Assembly: GCF_006088715.1 (NCBI RefSeq) | Contig: NZ_CP030771.1 | Span: 2,294,001 to 2,358,000, forward strand | Reading direction: 5' to 3' | DNA: 64,000 bases | DNA from: Streptomyces sp. YIM 121038 | Lineage (GTDB): Bacteria > Actinomycetota > Actinomycetes > Streptomycetales > Streptomycetaceae | Part shown: one piece after another, positions 32,277 to 41,309 of the stretch | Layout of the letters: every line of letters begins with the position of its first letter | Position numbering within the stretch: position 1 is the stretch's first letter | Notes under the pieces: generated by a model | What the model saw: the letters and a program-made list of their open reading frames with translations, nothing else | Told to the model about the DNA's origin: nothing | Database searches by the model: none | Position numbers and translations under genes: made by a program

Positions 32277-33245
32277 CTACGCCGCCAGCGACCCCGGCAC
32301 GATCGCGGTCGCCCCGAACTTCCGCCGGGCCCGGTCCGCCACCGCCTCGATGCGGCGGGCCCGCTCGTCCGCCGGGTCGAAGGTGAGCTGGTGGGCGGCC
32401 TGGTCGGCGGGGCCGAGGCCCTCGGCGCGCAGGGCGATCGCGCGGACCCGGGCCCGCTGCAGACCGAGCGCCTCGTACAGGCCGTACGCCGCCCGCGTCA
32501 GCTCCGCCGAGTGCGCGGTCGGCTCCTTCAGGGTGCGGCCGCGCGTGGTCGCGGAGCGGTCGGCGTAGCGGACGGTGAGGGTCAGGGTGCGGCAGACCTT
32601 ATCGAGGGCGCGCAGCCGGGTGCCCAGCTCCTCGGCGGCCGAGAGCAGGGCGCGGCGGTGCCTGCCGGGGTCGATCTCGTCGTGGGAGAAGGCGCGTTCG
32701 GTGGCCAGGGAGCGGGAGACCGCGTTCGGCACCACCCGGCCCCGGTCCACGCCGCCCGCCCGCTCGCGCAGCTCGCGGCCCGCCTTGGCGCCGATCAGGC
32801 GCTGGAGCGTGGACAGGGGCGCGGCGGCAACCCGGCCGAGGGTGTCGAGGCCGTACTCGCACAGGGTGCGGGCGGTCGCCGGGCCGACGCCGGGCAGCAC
32901 GGCGACGGGCTTCTCGGCGAGGAACTCGGCGGCGGCGTCCACGGGCACCGCGCACGGCACGCCGGGCCGGGCGTCGCGCAGCGCGACCCGGGCGAGCGTC
33001 GGGCCGGGGCCCGCGCCGATCAGGCAGTCGACGCCGTGCAGCGCGAGGGCGCGCACGCGGATCACCGACGCGAGGGCGACGGCGTCGCGCCCGAAGTACC
33101 GTTCGGCGCCCCGCAGATCGGCGAGGGCCCCGTCCGGCGGCAGCGCCTCGACGACCGGGGTGAACTCCTCCAGGAGTCCGAGCAGGCCCGGCAGGGCCGC
33201 CTCGTACATCGGCGGCAGCTGGAAACGTACGCAGAGGATGGTCAT
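32277..33245 (-). CDS. imuB: Y-family polymerase-like mutasome protein ImuB
   Basis: A 322-residue Y-family-like protein: PVDAAAEFLAEKPVAVLPG, the helix-hairpin-helix GVGPATARTLCEYGLDTLG and the little-finger domain (about 210-320) are seen. The catalytic carboxylates of active Y-family enzymes are not: the N-terminus is MTILCVRFQLPP in place of an Asp-containing D-x-D motif, and the usual S-x-DE segment is replaced by VVEALPPDGALADL. That matches ImuB, a non-catalytic bridge between the DnaE2 polymerase and the beta clamp. The start overlaps dnaE2 by four bases. The long C-terminal tail of mycobacterial ImuB is missing. Confidence 0.85.
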   Translation of the reverse strand: MTILCVRFQLPPMYEAALPGLLGLLEEFTPVVEALPPDGALADLRGAERYFGRDAVALASVIRVRALALHGVDCLIGAGPGPTLARVALRDARPGVPCAVPVDAAAEFLAEKPVAVLPGVGPATARTLCEYGLDTLGRVAAAPLSTLQRLIGAKAGRELRERAGGVDRGRVVPNAVSRSLATERAFSHDEIDPGRHRRALLSAAEELGTRLRALDKVCRTLTLTVRYADRSATTRGRTLKEPTAHSAELTRAAYGLYEALGLQRARVRAIALRAEGLGPADQAAHQLTFDPADERARRIEAVADRARRKFGATAIVPGSLAA

Positions 33246-36200
33246 CCCGCACTCCCCGGGCTCTGGTGCCACAACTTCCGTCCCGTGGGCGCCCGTTCGC
33301 CGGGCGGCTGGAGGTCGGCCCACGGGTGCATCTCGTATCCGGTCTCCATCCGGATGCGGCGGCCGCCTCCGGGGTCGCCGCCCCGGCCCGCCGCCGCGAC
33401 CGCCCCGGACGCCCCGGACCCCGCGGACGCCCCGGTCGCCGCGCCGCCCTCGGCCAGGCGTGGCGCCACCGCGTCCAGGCCGCCCGCGCGGCGCAGCTCC
33501 ACCAGGTCCGCGAGGTTCCACGCCGCCGAGCCGACGACGCTGAGGCTGCGCGGGCCGCGCCGCTGCACCACGCCGCGGACGAGGAGCAGCCAGGAGTGGA
33601 AGACGGTGTGCGCGCAGGCGGCGTGGGCGTCGTCGAAGAAGGCCAGGTCGACCAGGCCGGTGCCGTCGTCGAGGGTGGTGAAGATGACGCGCTTGCCGGA
33701 GCGGATCGGCGGGGTCTGCGTCGCGGCCTTGGCGCCCGCGACCAGGACGGCGTCGCCGTGCCGCGCGGTGCGCAGCCGGCGTGCGGAGGTGACGCCCAGC
33801 TCGTCGAGGAAGGCGCGGTGGTCGTCCATCAGGTTCCGTGAGGCGTCCATGGAGAGCACGCCGAGCTCGGCGCTCAGCCGCTCCGCGTCGTCGAGGTCGG
33901 GCAGGCCCGCGGGCGCGGTGCCCCGGCCGCCGGTCAGCGGCAGCTGGGGGCCGCGCCCGCCGCGGGCGCCGCGCTGCAGCTCCGTCAGGTGCAGTTGCAG
34001 ATCACGGCGGTTGGCGCCGAAGGCGTCGAGGGCGCCCACCTGGGCGAGCCGGCCGGCGAGCGGGCGGCTCGGCCGGGCCCGCTCCCAGAAGTCGAGCAGC
34101 GAGGAGTAGGGCTGTCCGGCCGCGATGCGGGCCGCCTCGGCCTCGCTGATGCCGTGCACGTCACAGAGCGCGAGCCGTACGCCCCACGCTCCGGATTCGG
34201 ACTCCAGTTCGATGCGATGGGCCGCCGCGGACCGGTTCACGTCGAGGGGCAGGATCGGCACCCCGCGCCGCCGCGCGTCCGCGAGCAGCAGCCGCTTGGG
34301 GTACATCCCCGGGTCGTGCGTGAGCAGGCCCGCGTAGAAGGCCGCCGGGTGGTGGGCCTTCAGCCACGCCGACTGGTACGTGGGCACGGCGAAGGCCACG
34401 GCGTGCGCCTTGCAGAAGCCGTAGCTGCCGAAGGCCTCGACGATCTCCCAGGTCCGCCGGATCGTCTCGGCGCCATAGCCCTTCGCGGCCGCCGTCTGCG
34501 CGAACCAGTGGCGGATGCGGCCCTGCGACCCGGGGTCGGACAGACCGCGGCGCACCCGGTCCGCCTCGTCGCGCCCGCAGCCGGTCATGATGTCGACGAT
34601 GTGGATGATCTGCTCGTGGAAGACGACGACCCCGTACGTCTCCCGGAGCGGTTCCTCCAGGTCGGGGTGCGGATAGCGGATCGGCGCGCGGCCGTGTCTG
34701 GCCTCGATGAACGGCCGCACCATGTCGGCGGCGACCGGCCCGGGGCGGAACAGCGAGATGTCCACCACCAGGTCGTGGAAGGTCGCGGGCTGGAGGCGTC
34801 CCACCAGGTCCCGCTGGCCCGGCGACTCGATCTGGAAGCAGCCGAGCGTCTCGGCGGAGCGGATGAGCCGGTACGTCGCCGCGTCGCCCTCCGGCACCCG
34901 GCGCGGGTCGTCCAGATCGACCCGCTCCCCCGTGGCCCGCTCGACCTCGGCGACCGCGTGCGCCATCGCCGACTGCATCCGTACGCCGAGCACGTCGAGC
35001 TTGAGCAGACCGAGGTCCTCCACGTCCTCCTTGTCGAACTGGGACATGGGGAAGCCCTCGCCGCTGGTGGGCATGACGGGGGTGCGGCGGAACAGCGAGG
35101 CGTCGGAGAGCAGCACGCCGCACGGGTGCATGGCGACGCCGCGCGGCAGCGCGTCGAGGCCCTCGACCAGCTCCCACAGCCGGCCGTGCCGGTCCGCCTC
35201 GGCCGCGATGCCCTTCAGCTCGGGCAGCTCCGCCATCGCCGCGCGGGCGTCGCGGGCGCGGATGTGCGGGAAGGCCTTGGCGATCCGGTCGGTCTCCGCG
35301 GGGTCCATGGACAGGGCCGCGCCCACGTCGCGGATCGCGTGCCGGACCCGGTACGTCTCCGGCATCGCGACCGTCGCCACCCGCTCCTGGCCGAACCGGC
35401 CGAGGATCGCGCGGTAGACCTCCAGGCGGCGCGCGGACTCCACGTCGATGTCGATGTCCGGAAGCACCTGCCGCCGCGTGGACAGGAACCGCTCCATGAG
35501 CAGCCCGTGCGCGACCGGGTCGGCGTGCGCGATGCCGAGGAGGTGGTTGACCAGGGACCCGGCGCCGGAGCCGCGCGCGGCCACGCGGACGCCCAGGGCC
35601 CGTACGTCGTCGACGACTTGGGCGACGGTCAGGAAGTACGAGGCGTAGCCGTGGTGGGCGATGATGTCCAGCTCGTGGTGCATCCGCTCCCAGTACGCCC
35701 GCCGGTCGGCGCGCCCGTCGTAGCCGCGCAGCACCATGCCCGCGGCCGCCCGGGAGGCGAGGACGCGCTGCGCGGTGCGGCGCCCGGCGCCGACGAGGGC
35801 GGGCTCGGGGAAGCGCACGGAGCCGATGCCGAGGTCGTCCTGGGGGTCGACCAGGCACGCGGCGGCGGCCGCCGCCGTCTGTTCGAGCAGCCGGTGCGCG
35901 GCGTCGCGGCGGAACCCGGCGGCCTCGACGATCCGCTCGGCGGCGCCCAGCATGGCGGCCTCGCCCTTCAGCCAGCGCTCGCCGCCGTCGTGCTCCCCGC
36001 GCGGGTCGATGGGCACCAGGCGGCGCGCGGCGTCCAGGACGTCGGCGACGGGGCCCTGGCCCGGGTCGGCGTAGCGGACGGCGTTGGTCAGGACGGGGCG
36101 CAGCCGCTGCTCGGCGGCGAAGCCGACGGTGCGGGCGGCGAGCCGCAGCGAGCCGGGCCCGGTGCCCGAGCGGCCGTGCCACACCGCTTCGAGACACAGC

Positions 36201-36730
36201 GCGTCGCCGTACCGCTCGCGCCAGGGGACGAGCAGACGGGCCGCGCGGTCGGGGCGCCCGGCGGCGAGCGCCCGGCCGACGTCGGAGGCGGGGCCGAGCA
36301 GCACGGTCAGTCCCTCGCCGTGGTTCCCGTCCCAGGGCAGCACGGGCCCGCCGTCGCGGTGGGCGGCGCTGACCAGGCGGCACAGCGCCGCCCAGCCCGT
36401 GGCCCCGTCCCGGGCGAGGAAGGTCACCCTCGGGGTCGACTCGTCGATGAAGGCACCGCCGCGCACCGGGGCGCGACGGCGCGCGCCGCGCGCGCCGTCC
36501 TCCCGGGGCGCGGGCGGGTCCACCGCGAGCTCCGTCCCGAACAGCGGCCGCACGCCCGCCTTCTCGCACGCCTTGGCGAAGCGGATCGCGCCCGCGAGGG
36601 TGTCCCGGTCGGTGAGCGCGAGCGCGTCCATGCCCCGCTCGGCGGCGCGCTCGGCGAGCCGCTCCGGGTGCGAGGCCCCGTACCGCAGGGAGAACCCGGA
36701 GGCGGTGTGCAGATGCGTGAACCCGGGCAC
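33242..36730 (-). CDS. dnaE2: Error-prone DNA polymerase III alpha, DnaE2
   Basis: A 1162-residue C-family polymerase. The N-terminal PHP domain opens FTHLHTASGFSLRYGASHPE; the palm has the metal site LPDIDIDVESARR, with AARGSGAGSLVNHLLGIAHAD before it and SLFRPGPVAADM, FHEQIIHIV and GSYGFCKAHAVAFA after. An OB-fold follows (about 1000-1080). The GTG at 36730 is chosen for its AGGAGG site; ATG at 36775 is possible. DnaE2 carries out SOS-induced translesion synthesis with ImuB. It is preceded by a LexA box; imuA is not adjacent. Confidence 0.93.
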   Translation of the reverse strand: MPGFTHLHTASGFSLRYGASHPERLAERAAERGMDALALTDRDTLAGAIRFAKACEKAGVRPLFGTELAVDPPAPREDGARGARRRAPVRGGAFIDESTPRVTFLARDGATGWAALCRLVSAAHRDGGPVLPWDGNHGEGLTVLLGPASDVGRALAAGRPDRAARLLVPWRERYGDALCLEAVWHGRSGTGPGSLRLAARTVGFAAEQRLRPVLTNAVRYADPGQGPVADVLDAARRLVPIDPRGEHDGGERWLKGEAAMLGAAERIVEAAGFRRDAAHRLLEQTAAAAAACLVDPQDDLGIGSVRFPEPALVGAGRRTAQRVLASRAAAGMVLRGYDGRADRRAYWERMHHELDIIAHHGYASYFLTVAQVVDDVRALGVRVAARGSGAGSLVNHLLGIAHADPVAHGLLMERFLSTRRQVLPDIDIDVESARRLEVYRAILGRFGQERVATVAMPETYRVRHAIRDVGAALSMDPAETDRIAKAFPHIRARDARAAMAELPELKGIAAEADRHGRLWELVEGLDALPRGVAMHPCGVLLSDASLFRRTPVMPTSGEGFPMSQFDKEDVEDLGLLKLDVLGVRMQSAMAHAVAEVERATGERVDLDDPRRVPEGDAATYRLIRSAETLGCFQIESPGQRDLVGRLQPATFHDLVVDISLFRPGPVAADMVRPFIEARHGRAPIRYPHPDLEEPLRETYGVVVFHEQIIHIVDIMTGCGRDEADRVRRGLSDPGSQGRIRHWFAQTAAAKGYGAETIRRTWEIVEAFGSYGFCKAHAVAFAVPTYQSAWLKAHHPAAFYAGLLTHDPGMYPKRLLLADARRRGVPILPLDVNRSAAAHRIELESESGAWGVRLALCDVHGISEAEAARIAAGQPYSSLLDFWERARPSRPLAGRLAQVGALDAFGANRRDLQLHLTELQRGARGGRGPQLPLTGGRGTAPAGLPDLDDAERLSAELGVLSMDASRNLMDDHRAFLDELGVTSARRLRTARHGDAVLVAGAKAATQTPPIRSGKRVIFTTLDDGTGLVDLAFFDDAHAACAHTVFHSWLLLVRGVVQRRGPRSLSVVGSAAWNLADLVELRRAGGLDAVAPRLAEGGAATGASAGSGASGAVAAAGRGGDPGGGRRIRMETGYEMHPWADLQPPGERAPTGRKLWHQSPGSAG

Positions 36731-36784
36731 ACGCACCTCCTGAACCTTCCGCTTCCTGTCCCCCGCCTCCACCATAGACCACGT

Positions 36785-36800
36785 TCGAATATTAGTTCGA
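36785..36800 (-). promoter_or_regulatory. LexA/SOS box
   Basis: TCGAAT-ATTA-GTTCGA differs by one base from the actinobacterial LexA consensus TCGAAC-N4-GTTCGA. It lies 55 bases upstream of the dnaE2 start, where repression of a promoter would be expected. It is also 81 bases before the divergent YhgE-like gene, which may be influenced as well. Confidence 0.8.
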
Positions 36801-36880
36801 CCGCACGCGCGGAGCACCCCCTTCAGCCATTCGGCCCCGCCCCGCCTGCGCCCCCCGCGGGCGCCTCGGAGCGTGGGGGC

Positions 36881-37909
36881 ATGACCTTCGCCGACGAGTT
36901 GAAGAGCGCCGTCACACCGCGAGCAGCCCTGCTGGTCATCGGCGTCCTGGCCCTGCAGCTGCTGTTCATCACCTCCTACGTGGGGGCGCTGCACCACCCG
37001 AAGCCGACGGACGTGCCCTTCGGAGTCGTCGCGCCGGGCCCCGCGGCCGAGCAGACCAAGGAGCAGCTGGCCCGGCTCCCCGGGGATCCGCTCGACCCGC
37101 GCGTGCTCAAGGACGAGGCCGCGGCCCGGAAGCAGATCGTGGACCGGAAGATCGACGGAGCCCTGGTCGTCGATCCCCGGGGCACGAACGACACCCTCCT
37201 GGTCGCCTCCGGCGGCGGCAAGGCGCTCGCCAACGCCCTGGAGACGATCAGCACCGGGGTCGCGGGCGCCGAGAAGCGCACCGTGAAGACCGTGGACGTG
37301 GCCCCGGCGTCGGCCCAGGACTTCAACGGCCTGTCGTCCTTCTACCTGGTCGTCGGCTGGTGCGTCGGCGGCTATCTGTGCGCGTCGATCATGTCGATCA
37401 GCGCGGGCTCCCGGCCCGCGACCCCGCAGCGCGCGGCGATCAGGCTCGGCGCCATGGCCCTGCTCTCGATCGCGGGCGGCATCGGCGGCGCGGTCATCGT
37501 CGGCCCGATCCTGGGCGCCCTGCCCGGCTCGGTCCTGGCCCTGTGGGGCCTCGGCTCGCTGCTCACCTTCGCGGTCGGCGCGATCACCCTCGCCCTGGAG
37601 GCGCTCACCGGCATCGTCGGCATCGGCCTCGCGGTGCTGCTCATCGTGGTCGCGGGCAACCCGAGCGCGGGCGGCGCCTTCCCGCTGCCGATGCTGCCCC
37701 CGTTCTGGGAGGCGATCGGGCCCGCGCTGCCCCCGGGCGCGGGCACCTGGGTCGCCCGCTCGATCGCGTACTTCAAGGGCAACGCGACCACGGGCCCGCT
37801 GCTCGTCCTGTCGGCGTGGGCGGTGGCGGGGACGGCCGTCACCTTGGCGACGGCGAAGCTCAGGCGCCGGGCCGAAAGCCCGTCAAGGGGGCCCCGCCCT
37901 GCTCCTTAA
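36881..37909 (+). CDS. YhgE/Pip-like ABC-2-type membrane protein
   Basis: A 342-residue membrane protein: one N-terminal helix (about 16-36), an external domain of about 115 residues (with FGVVAPGPAAEQTKEQLARL), then about five helices from residue 150 on. This is the topology of YhgE/Pip and DUF3533 proteins, related to ABC-2 permeases but with no ATPase partner nearby. Transcribed divergently from dnaE2; the SOS box sits between them. Possible roles include export of a cell-surface compound or peptide; not resolved. Confidence 0.75.
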   Translation: MTFADELKSAVTPRAALLVIGVLALQLLFITSYVGALHHPKPTDVPFGVVAPGPAAEQTKEQLARLPGDPLDPRVLKDEAAARKQIVDRKIDGALVVDPRGTNDTLLVASGGGKALANALETISTGVAGAEKRTVKTVDVAPASAQDFNGLSSFYLVVGWCVGGYLCASIMSISAGSRPATPQRAAIRLGAMALLSIAGGIGGAVIVGPILGALPGSVLALWGLGSLLTFAVGAITLALEALTGIVGIGLAVLLIVVAGNPSAGGAFPLPMLPPFWEAIGPALPPGAGTWVARSIAYFKGNATTGPLLVLSAWAVAGTAVTLATAKLRRRAESPSRGPRPAP

Positions 37910-37933
37910 GAGCTTGGGGGAGTTTGAGGACGA

Positions 37934-37973
37934 GGCGCGAAGCGCCAACAAAGGGGGAAAGGGGCGAAGCCCC
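37934..37973. repeat. Streptomyces-type interspersed hairpin repeats
   Basis: After GTTTGAGGACGAGG, two short hairpins with GAA loops follow: GGCGC-GAA-GCGCC (37934-37946) and GGGGC-GAA-GCCCC (37961-37973). This combination recurs between genes in Streptomyces genomes. Here it may end transcription of the membrane-protein gene. Confidence 0.6.
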
Positions 37974-38015
37974 ACATACACCCCACTGTCACACCCACCT
38001 GCAACCCTGAAAAGC

Positions 38016-39164
38016 ATGATCCGCACACTCGCCGTCGAAAACTACCGCTCGCTCCGCAAACTGATCGTCCCTCTGGACCGGCTGAACGTGATCACGGGGG
38101 CGAACGGCACGGGAAAGTCCAGCCTGTACCGGGCCCTGCGGCTGCTCGCGGACTCCGGCCAGGGAGGCGCCGTGGCCGCCCTGGCCCACGAGGGCGGCCT
38201 CCCCTCCGCCGTCTGGGCGGGTGACAAGAAGCAGGAGCCCGCGGGCCTGAAGCTCGGCTTCGCCGGGGACGAGTTCGGCTACGCCGTGGACTTCGGCGTC
38301 CCCCAGTCGAGCGGAGCGCAGCCCGGCGGCGCCCCGTCCATGTTCGCCCTCGACCCGGAGATCAAGCGGGAGTGCACCTGGGCGGGCCCGGTGCTGCGCA
38401 CCGCCGCGCTGCTCTGCGACCGCGCGGGCCCCGCCGTGCGCACCCGCACCGCCGACGGCGGCTGGCACCGCTCGCAGGGCATCCGCCCGTACGACAGCAT
38501 GCTGAGCGAGTTCGCGGACCCCCAGCTCGCGCCGGACCTGCTCAGGCTGCGCGAGCTGATCCGCTCCTGGCGGTTCTACGACCACGTCCGCACGGACGCC
38601 GGGGCGCCCGCCCGCGCGGCCCGCGTCGGCACCCGCACCCCGGTGCTCGCCCACGACGGCGCCGACCTCGCGGCCGCGCTCCAGACCATCCGCGAGACCG
38701 GTGACGACGAGGCCCTGGACGCCGCCGTGGACGCCGCGTTCCCGGGCAGCCGGGTGCGGATCGCCGACAACGGTGGGCGGTTCGAGATCCAGCTCCACCA
38801 GCGCGGACTCCGGCGCCCCCTCGGCCCGGCCGAGCTGTCCGACGGCACCCTGCGCTATCTGCTGTGGACGGCCGCGCTCCTGACGCCCCGGCCGCCCGCG
38901 CTGCTGGTCCTGAACGAGCCGGAGACCAGCCTCCACCCCGACCTCCTGCGCCCCCTCGCGGACCTGATCCTGACGGCCGCCGAGGACACCCAGGTCGTCC
39001 TGGTCACCCACGCCCAGGACCTCGCGGACGCGATCGCCGAGGGCGCGCGCCGCCACCGCACGGACGTCAACTCCATGGAGCTGGTGAAGGAGCGGGGCGA
39101 GACCCAGGTGGCGGGCCGCGCCAGCATGCTGGACGAGCCCCTCTGGTACTGGCCCAAGCGCTGA
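38016..39164 (+). CDS. AAA_21/OLD-type ABC-like ATPase
   Basis: A 382-residue ABC-like ATPase of the AAA_21/OLD/RecF type. Walker [10 protein letters not shown] (G28 onward), signature-like [14 protein letters not shown], Walker [18 protein letters not shown] and switch histidine [10 protein letters not shown] are all present, with a coiled insert between. There is no TOPRIM domain. Such ATPases occur as OLD nucleases, retron or Abi components and as housekeeping proteins. It has no visible partner gene, so I make no defence call. The ATG at 38016 has a weak ribosome site. Confidence 0.8.
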   Translation: MIRTLAVENYRSLRKLIVPLDRLNVITGANGTGKSSLYRALRLLADSGQGGAVAALAHEGGLPSAVWAGDKKQEPAGLKLGFAGDEFGYAVDFGVPQSSGAQPGGAPSMFALDPEIKRECTWAGPVLRTAALLCDRAGPAVRTRTADGGWHRSQGIRPYDSMLSEFADPQLAPDLLRLRELIRSWRFYDHVRTDAGAPARAARVGTRTPVLAHDGADLAAALQTIRETGDDEALDAAVDAAFPGSRVRIADNGGRFEIQLHQRGLRRPLGPAELSDGTLRYLLWTAALLTPRPPALLVLNEPETSLHPDLLRPLADLILTAAEDTQVVLVTHAQDLADAIAEGARRHRTDVNSMELVKERGETQVAGRASMLDEPLWYWPKR

Positions 39165-39504
39165 CCCCGTGCGCACCCCGCCCGCAGACGCGTTCGAGGT
39201 GCGCCCTCCGGCCAATCCCGTCCCCTCCGCGGGGCGCACGGCGCGGCACAGACCACCCATTCGCAGCCATGCGCCCCGCTTTGCGGCGATCGGGAGATTC
39301 CACCCCAATGCCCACTCCCCGCCGGTCGCAGGGGGTATCGGACGTCCCGGCGCGCCCGTCGGAGCACATCACTTCACGCCACTACCCTCAGTTCTCAACC
39401 AACGACTGAAAGTAAGCGTCCGATGTGCTTTCAGTGACGCCCTGAGCAAGACTCGCTTCCGGTTCCGTTCGTTATCCGGGAAATCAAGCAAGGGAGTGTT
39501 CGAA
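39165..39504 (+). promoter_or_regulatory. 340-base leader/promoter region of the SSI gene
   Basis: No gene seen. From about 39380 the sequence is less GC-rich. An inverted repeat ACTGAAAG-N15-CTTTCAGT (39405-39435) lies 70-100 bases before the start codon and may bind a regulator or form a hairpin. An AGGGAG ribosome site precedes ATG 39505. Confidence 0.5.
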
Positions 39505-39939
39505 ATGCGGTACATCACTGGGGGGATCGCGCTGGGCGCCGCCCTCGCGCTCGGCGGTCTGTCCACGGCGGCCATGGCGGGCTCCGCGCCCGAGCCCGCC
39601 CGGGCCCAGGGTTACGCGCCCTCCGAGCTGGTGCTCACCATCGGCTACGGCGAGAAGGCCGAGACCGCGGACATCCAGCGTGCCGTGACGCTCGGCTGTT
39701 CCTCCGGCGGCGTCGGCAGCCACCCCGACGCGGCCGCCGCGTGCGACCAGCTGCGCTCGGTGGGCGGCAAGTTCGACGTCATCACCAAGAAGTCGTCGTC
39801 GCGCTCCTGCACCAAGGAGTGGAACCCGATCGTCGTCACCGCCCAGGGCGTGTGGGAGGGCCGCCGGGTCTCGTACGCGCACACCTTCGCCAACCCCTGC
39901 GCCCTGAAGATCGGCCAGGGGCAGGTCTTCTCCTTCTGA
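39505..39939 (+). CDS. Subtilisin inhibitor (SSI family), predicted P1 lysine
   Basis: A 144-residue secreted SSI-type protease inhibitor. The signal peptide (about 1-25) is followed by a mature domain with four cysteines, C65, C80, C102 and C132. Their spacing (15 and 30) equals that of the two SSI disulphides. The family core [18 protein letters not shown] and the closing VFSF are present. The reactive-site P1 residue, two after C102, is K104 (SCTKEWNP), where SSI has methionine; lysine predicts trypsin-like targets. Sits next to protease genes. Confidence 0.93.
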   Translation: MRYITGGIALGAALALGGLSTAAMAGSAPEPARAQGYAPSELVLTIGYGEKAETADIQRAVTLGCSSGGVGSHPDAAAACDQLRSVGGKFDVITKKSSSRSCTKEWNPIVVTAQGVWEGRRVSYAHTFANPCALKIGQGQVFSF

Positions 39940-40043
39940 GACCTGCTGAGGCCTTCTGAGACCGCGCGACCCGCCGCGGCCGCCGCCTCTTCCGAAGCCC
40001 CGTCACGCCGGGACGAGTTCCCCGCGCGGCGGGGCTCACGCCG

Positions 40044-41147
40044 TCACGGGCCCGCGAGCCAGCCCCGCAGCGCCGCCTGGGCGCCCGCCTGGAAACGGGT
40101 GTCGGCGTCCAGCTCGTCGAGCAGCCGGCTGATGCGGCGGCGCGCGGTGTGCACATGGACGCCGAGGCGGCGGGCGATCGCCTCGTCCTTGAGGCCCCCG
40201 GCGAGCAGCCTGAGCAGGTCGCGGTGTTCCTCGGGCGGGCGTCGCGCACCGCCGCCGAGCGGCAGGGACCGCTCCCAGAGCGCCTCGAAGAGCGGCCCGA
40301 AGACCTGCCGGGGCAGCGTGCCGCGCACCACCACGGCGGCACCGTCCCCCGCGTCCCCCGGGGCGTCCCCGGCGGGCAGCAGCAGCGCGGCGCGGCCGTC
40401 CACGGCGATGAGCCCGGTGGGCAGATGGGCCGCCGTCCGCACCTGGAGGCCCCGCTCCAGGAGCGGGGGCAGCGGCCTGAGCAGGCCGGGCGGCGCGACG
40501 CCCTCGCGGGCCAGGACCGCGCGCACCGCCACCCCGCGCTCCAGGAGCGCCGCGACGCCCGCGCCGGGCAGGACGCCGTCCGCCGCCCGGGAGCCGGTGG
40601 CCGGGGCGGTGTCCCCCGCCGCCCAGAAGTCCAGGCCCGGCGGCCGGTCCAGGATCAGCACCTGCCGCTCGGCGTGGGCCAGCAGATGGTCGACGCGGCG
40701 CCGGACCGCGGCCGCCCCCCTGACCGTCTCGACCGCCGCGCCGGTGCCGGGCGCGGCGGCCGGGTCCGGCTCCAGGCGCTCGGCTATCTCGTCGGCCTCC
40801 CGCCGCAGGCGCTCCAACTCCGCCGCCCGGTAGTGCAGTTCCGCCTGTCTTCGGCGGATCAGGGCGCGCACGGCGGGCGCGGGCGGCACCGGGCGCGGCA
40901 GGGCGGGCCGCGCCTGCCCCGCGCCGGGCGCGGCATCCGGCTCCGGCAGGGTGAAGCCGTGCTCCCGCAGCCGCGCGAGGGACCGCTCCAACTCGCCCCG
41001 GGTGATCCCCAGTTCCCGCCGCAGCTGCTCCGGGTCCAGGGCCGCCGCGGCCCGGCGCCGCAGCAGCGCCCCGTACACCCGCTCGTCCGACTCCCCCAGG
41101 CCCAGGTCGCGCAGCGCGCTTCCCTTGCCGCTCCCCACCATGGTCAT
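40044..41147 (-). CDS. TrmB/LuxR-type helix-turn-helix regulator
   Basis: A 367-residue regulator. An N-terminal TrmB-like winged helix (LGLGESDERVYGALLRRRA, LGITRGELERSLARLREHGF), a helical linker, a PLD/TrmB-like middle (about 150-290) and a C-terminal LuxR-type helix-turn-helix (DLLRLLAGGLKDEAIARRLG, VHVHTARRRISRLLDELDA). It is divergent from the M4 protease gene with two palindromes between, so that gene is the natural target. In Streptomyces, proteins of this layout often activate nearby secondary-metabolite or protease genes. Confidence 0.85.
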   Translation of the reverse strand: MTMVGSGKGSALRDLGLGESDERVYGALLRRRAAAALDPEQLRRELGITRGELERSLARLREHGFTLPEPDAAPGAGQARPALPRPVPPAPAVRALIRRRQAELHYRAAELERLRREADEIAERLEPDPAAAPGTGAAVETVRGAAAVRRRVDHLLAHAERQVLILDRPPGLDFWAAGDTAPATGSRAADGVLPGAGVAALLERGVAVRAVLAREGVAPPGLLRPLPPLLERGLQVRTAAHLPTGLIAVDGRAALLLPAGDAPGDAGDGAAVVVRGTLPRQVFGPLFEALWERSLPLGGGARRPPEEHRDLLRLLAGGLKDEAIARRLGVHVHTARRRISRLLDELDADTRFQAGAQAALRGWLAGP

Positions 41148-41178
41148 GACGGGAAGTCTCACGCCGCCCCTGGGTGCA

Positions 41179-41202
41179 CACAAGTGTGCGGACCCACTTG
41201 TG
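41179..41202. promoter_or_regulatory. Inverted repeat CACAAGTG-N8-CACTTGTG
   Basis: A perfect 8-8-8 inverted repeat, 32 bases upstream of the regulator start and 108 before the protease start. Its size and position fit an operator for the divergent helix-turn-helix regulator. Confidence 0.55.
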
Positions 41203-41250
41203 ACCCGTAGTTATTCCTTGATCAACACTCGGGCAACGACTTGCATGGCT

Positions 41251-41273
41251 AGCGCACGTACATGACGTGCGCT
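41251..41273. promoter_or_regulatory. Inverted repeat AGCGCACGT-N5-ACGTGCGCT
   Basis: A perfect 9-base inverted repeat 37 bases before the M4 protease start, either in the transcript leader or overlapping the core promoter. It differs in sequence from the repeat at 41179, so two different regulators (or an mRNA hairpin) may be involved. Confidence 0.5.
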
Positions 41274-41309
41274 CTGTTGACGTGCGCCTTTCGGCGTGTG
41301 GAGGGGAAC

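Noticed and set aside
38016..39164. Phage-defence system based on the AAA_21 ATPase
   Set aside because: No nuclease, toxin, reverse transcriptase or other partner beside it and no mobile-element context.
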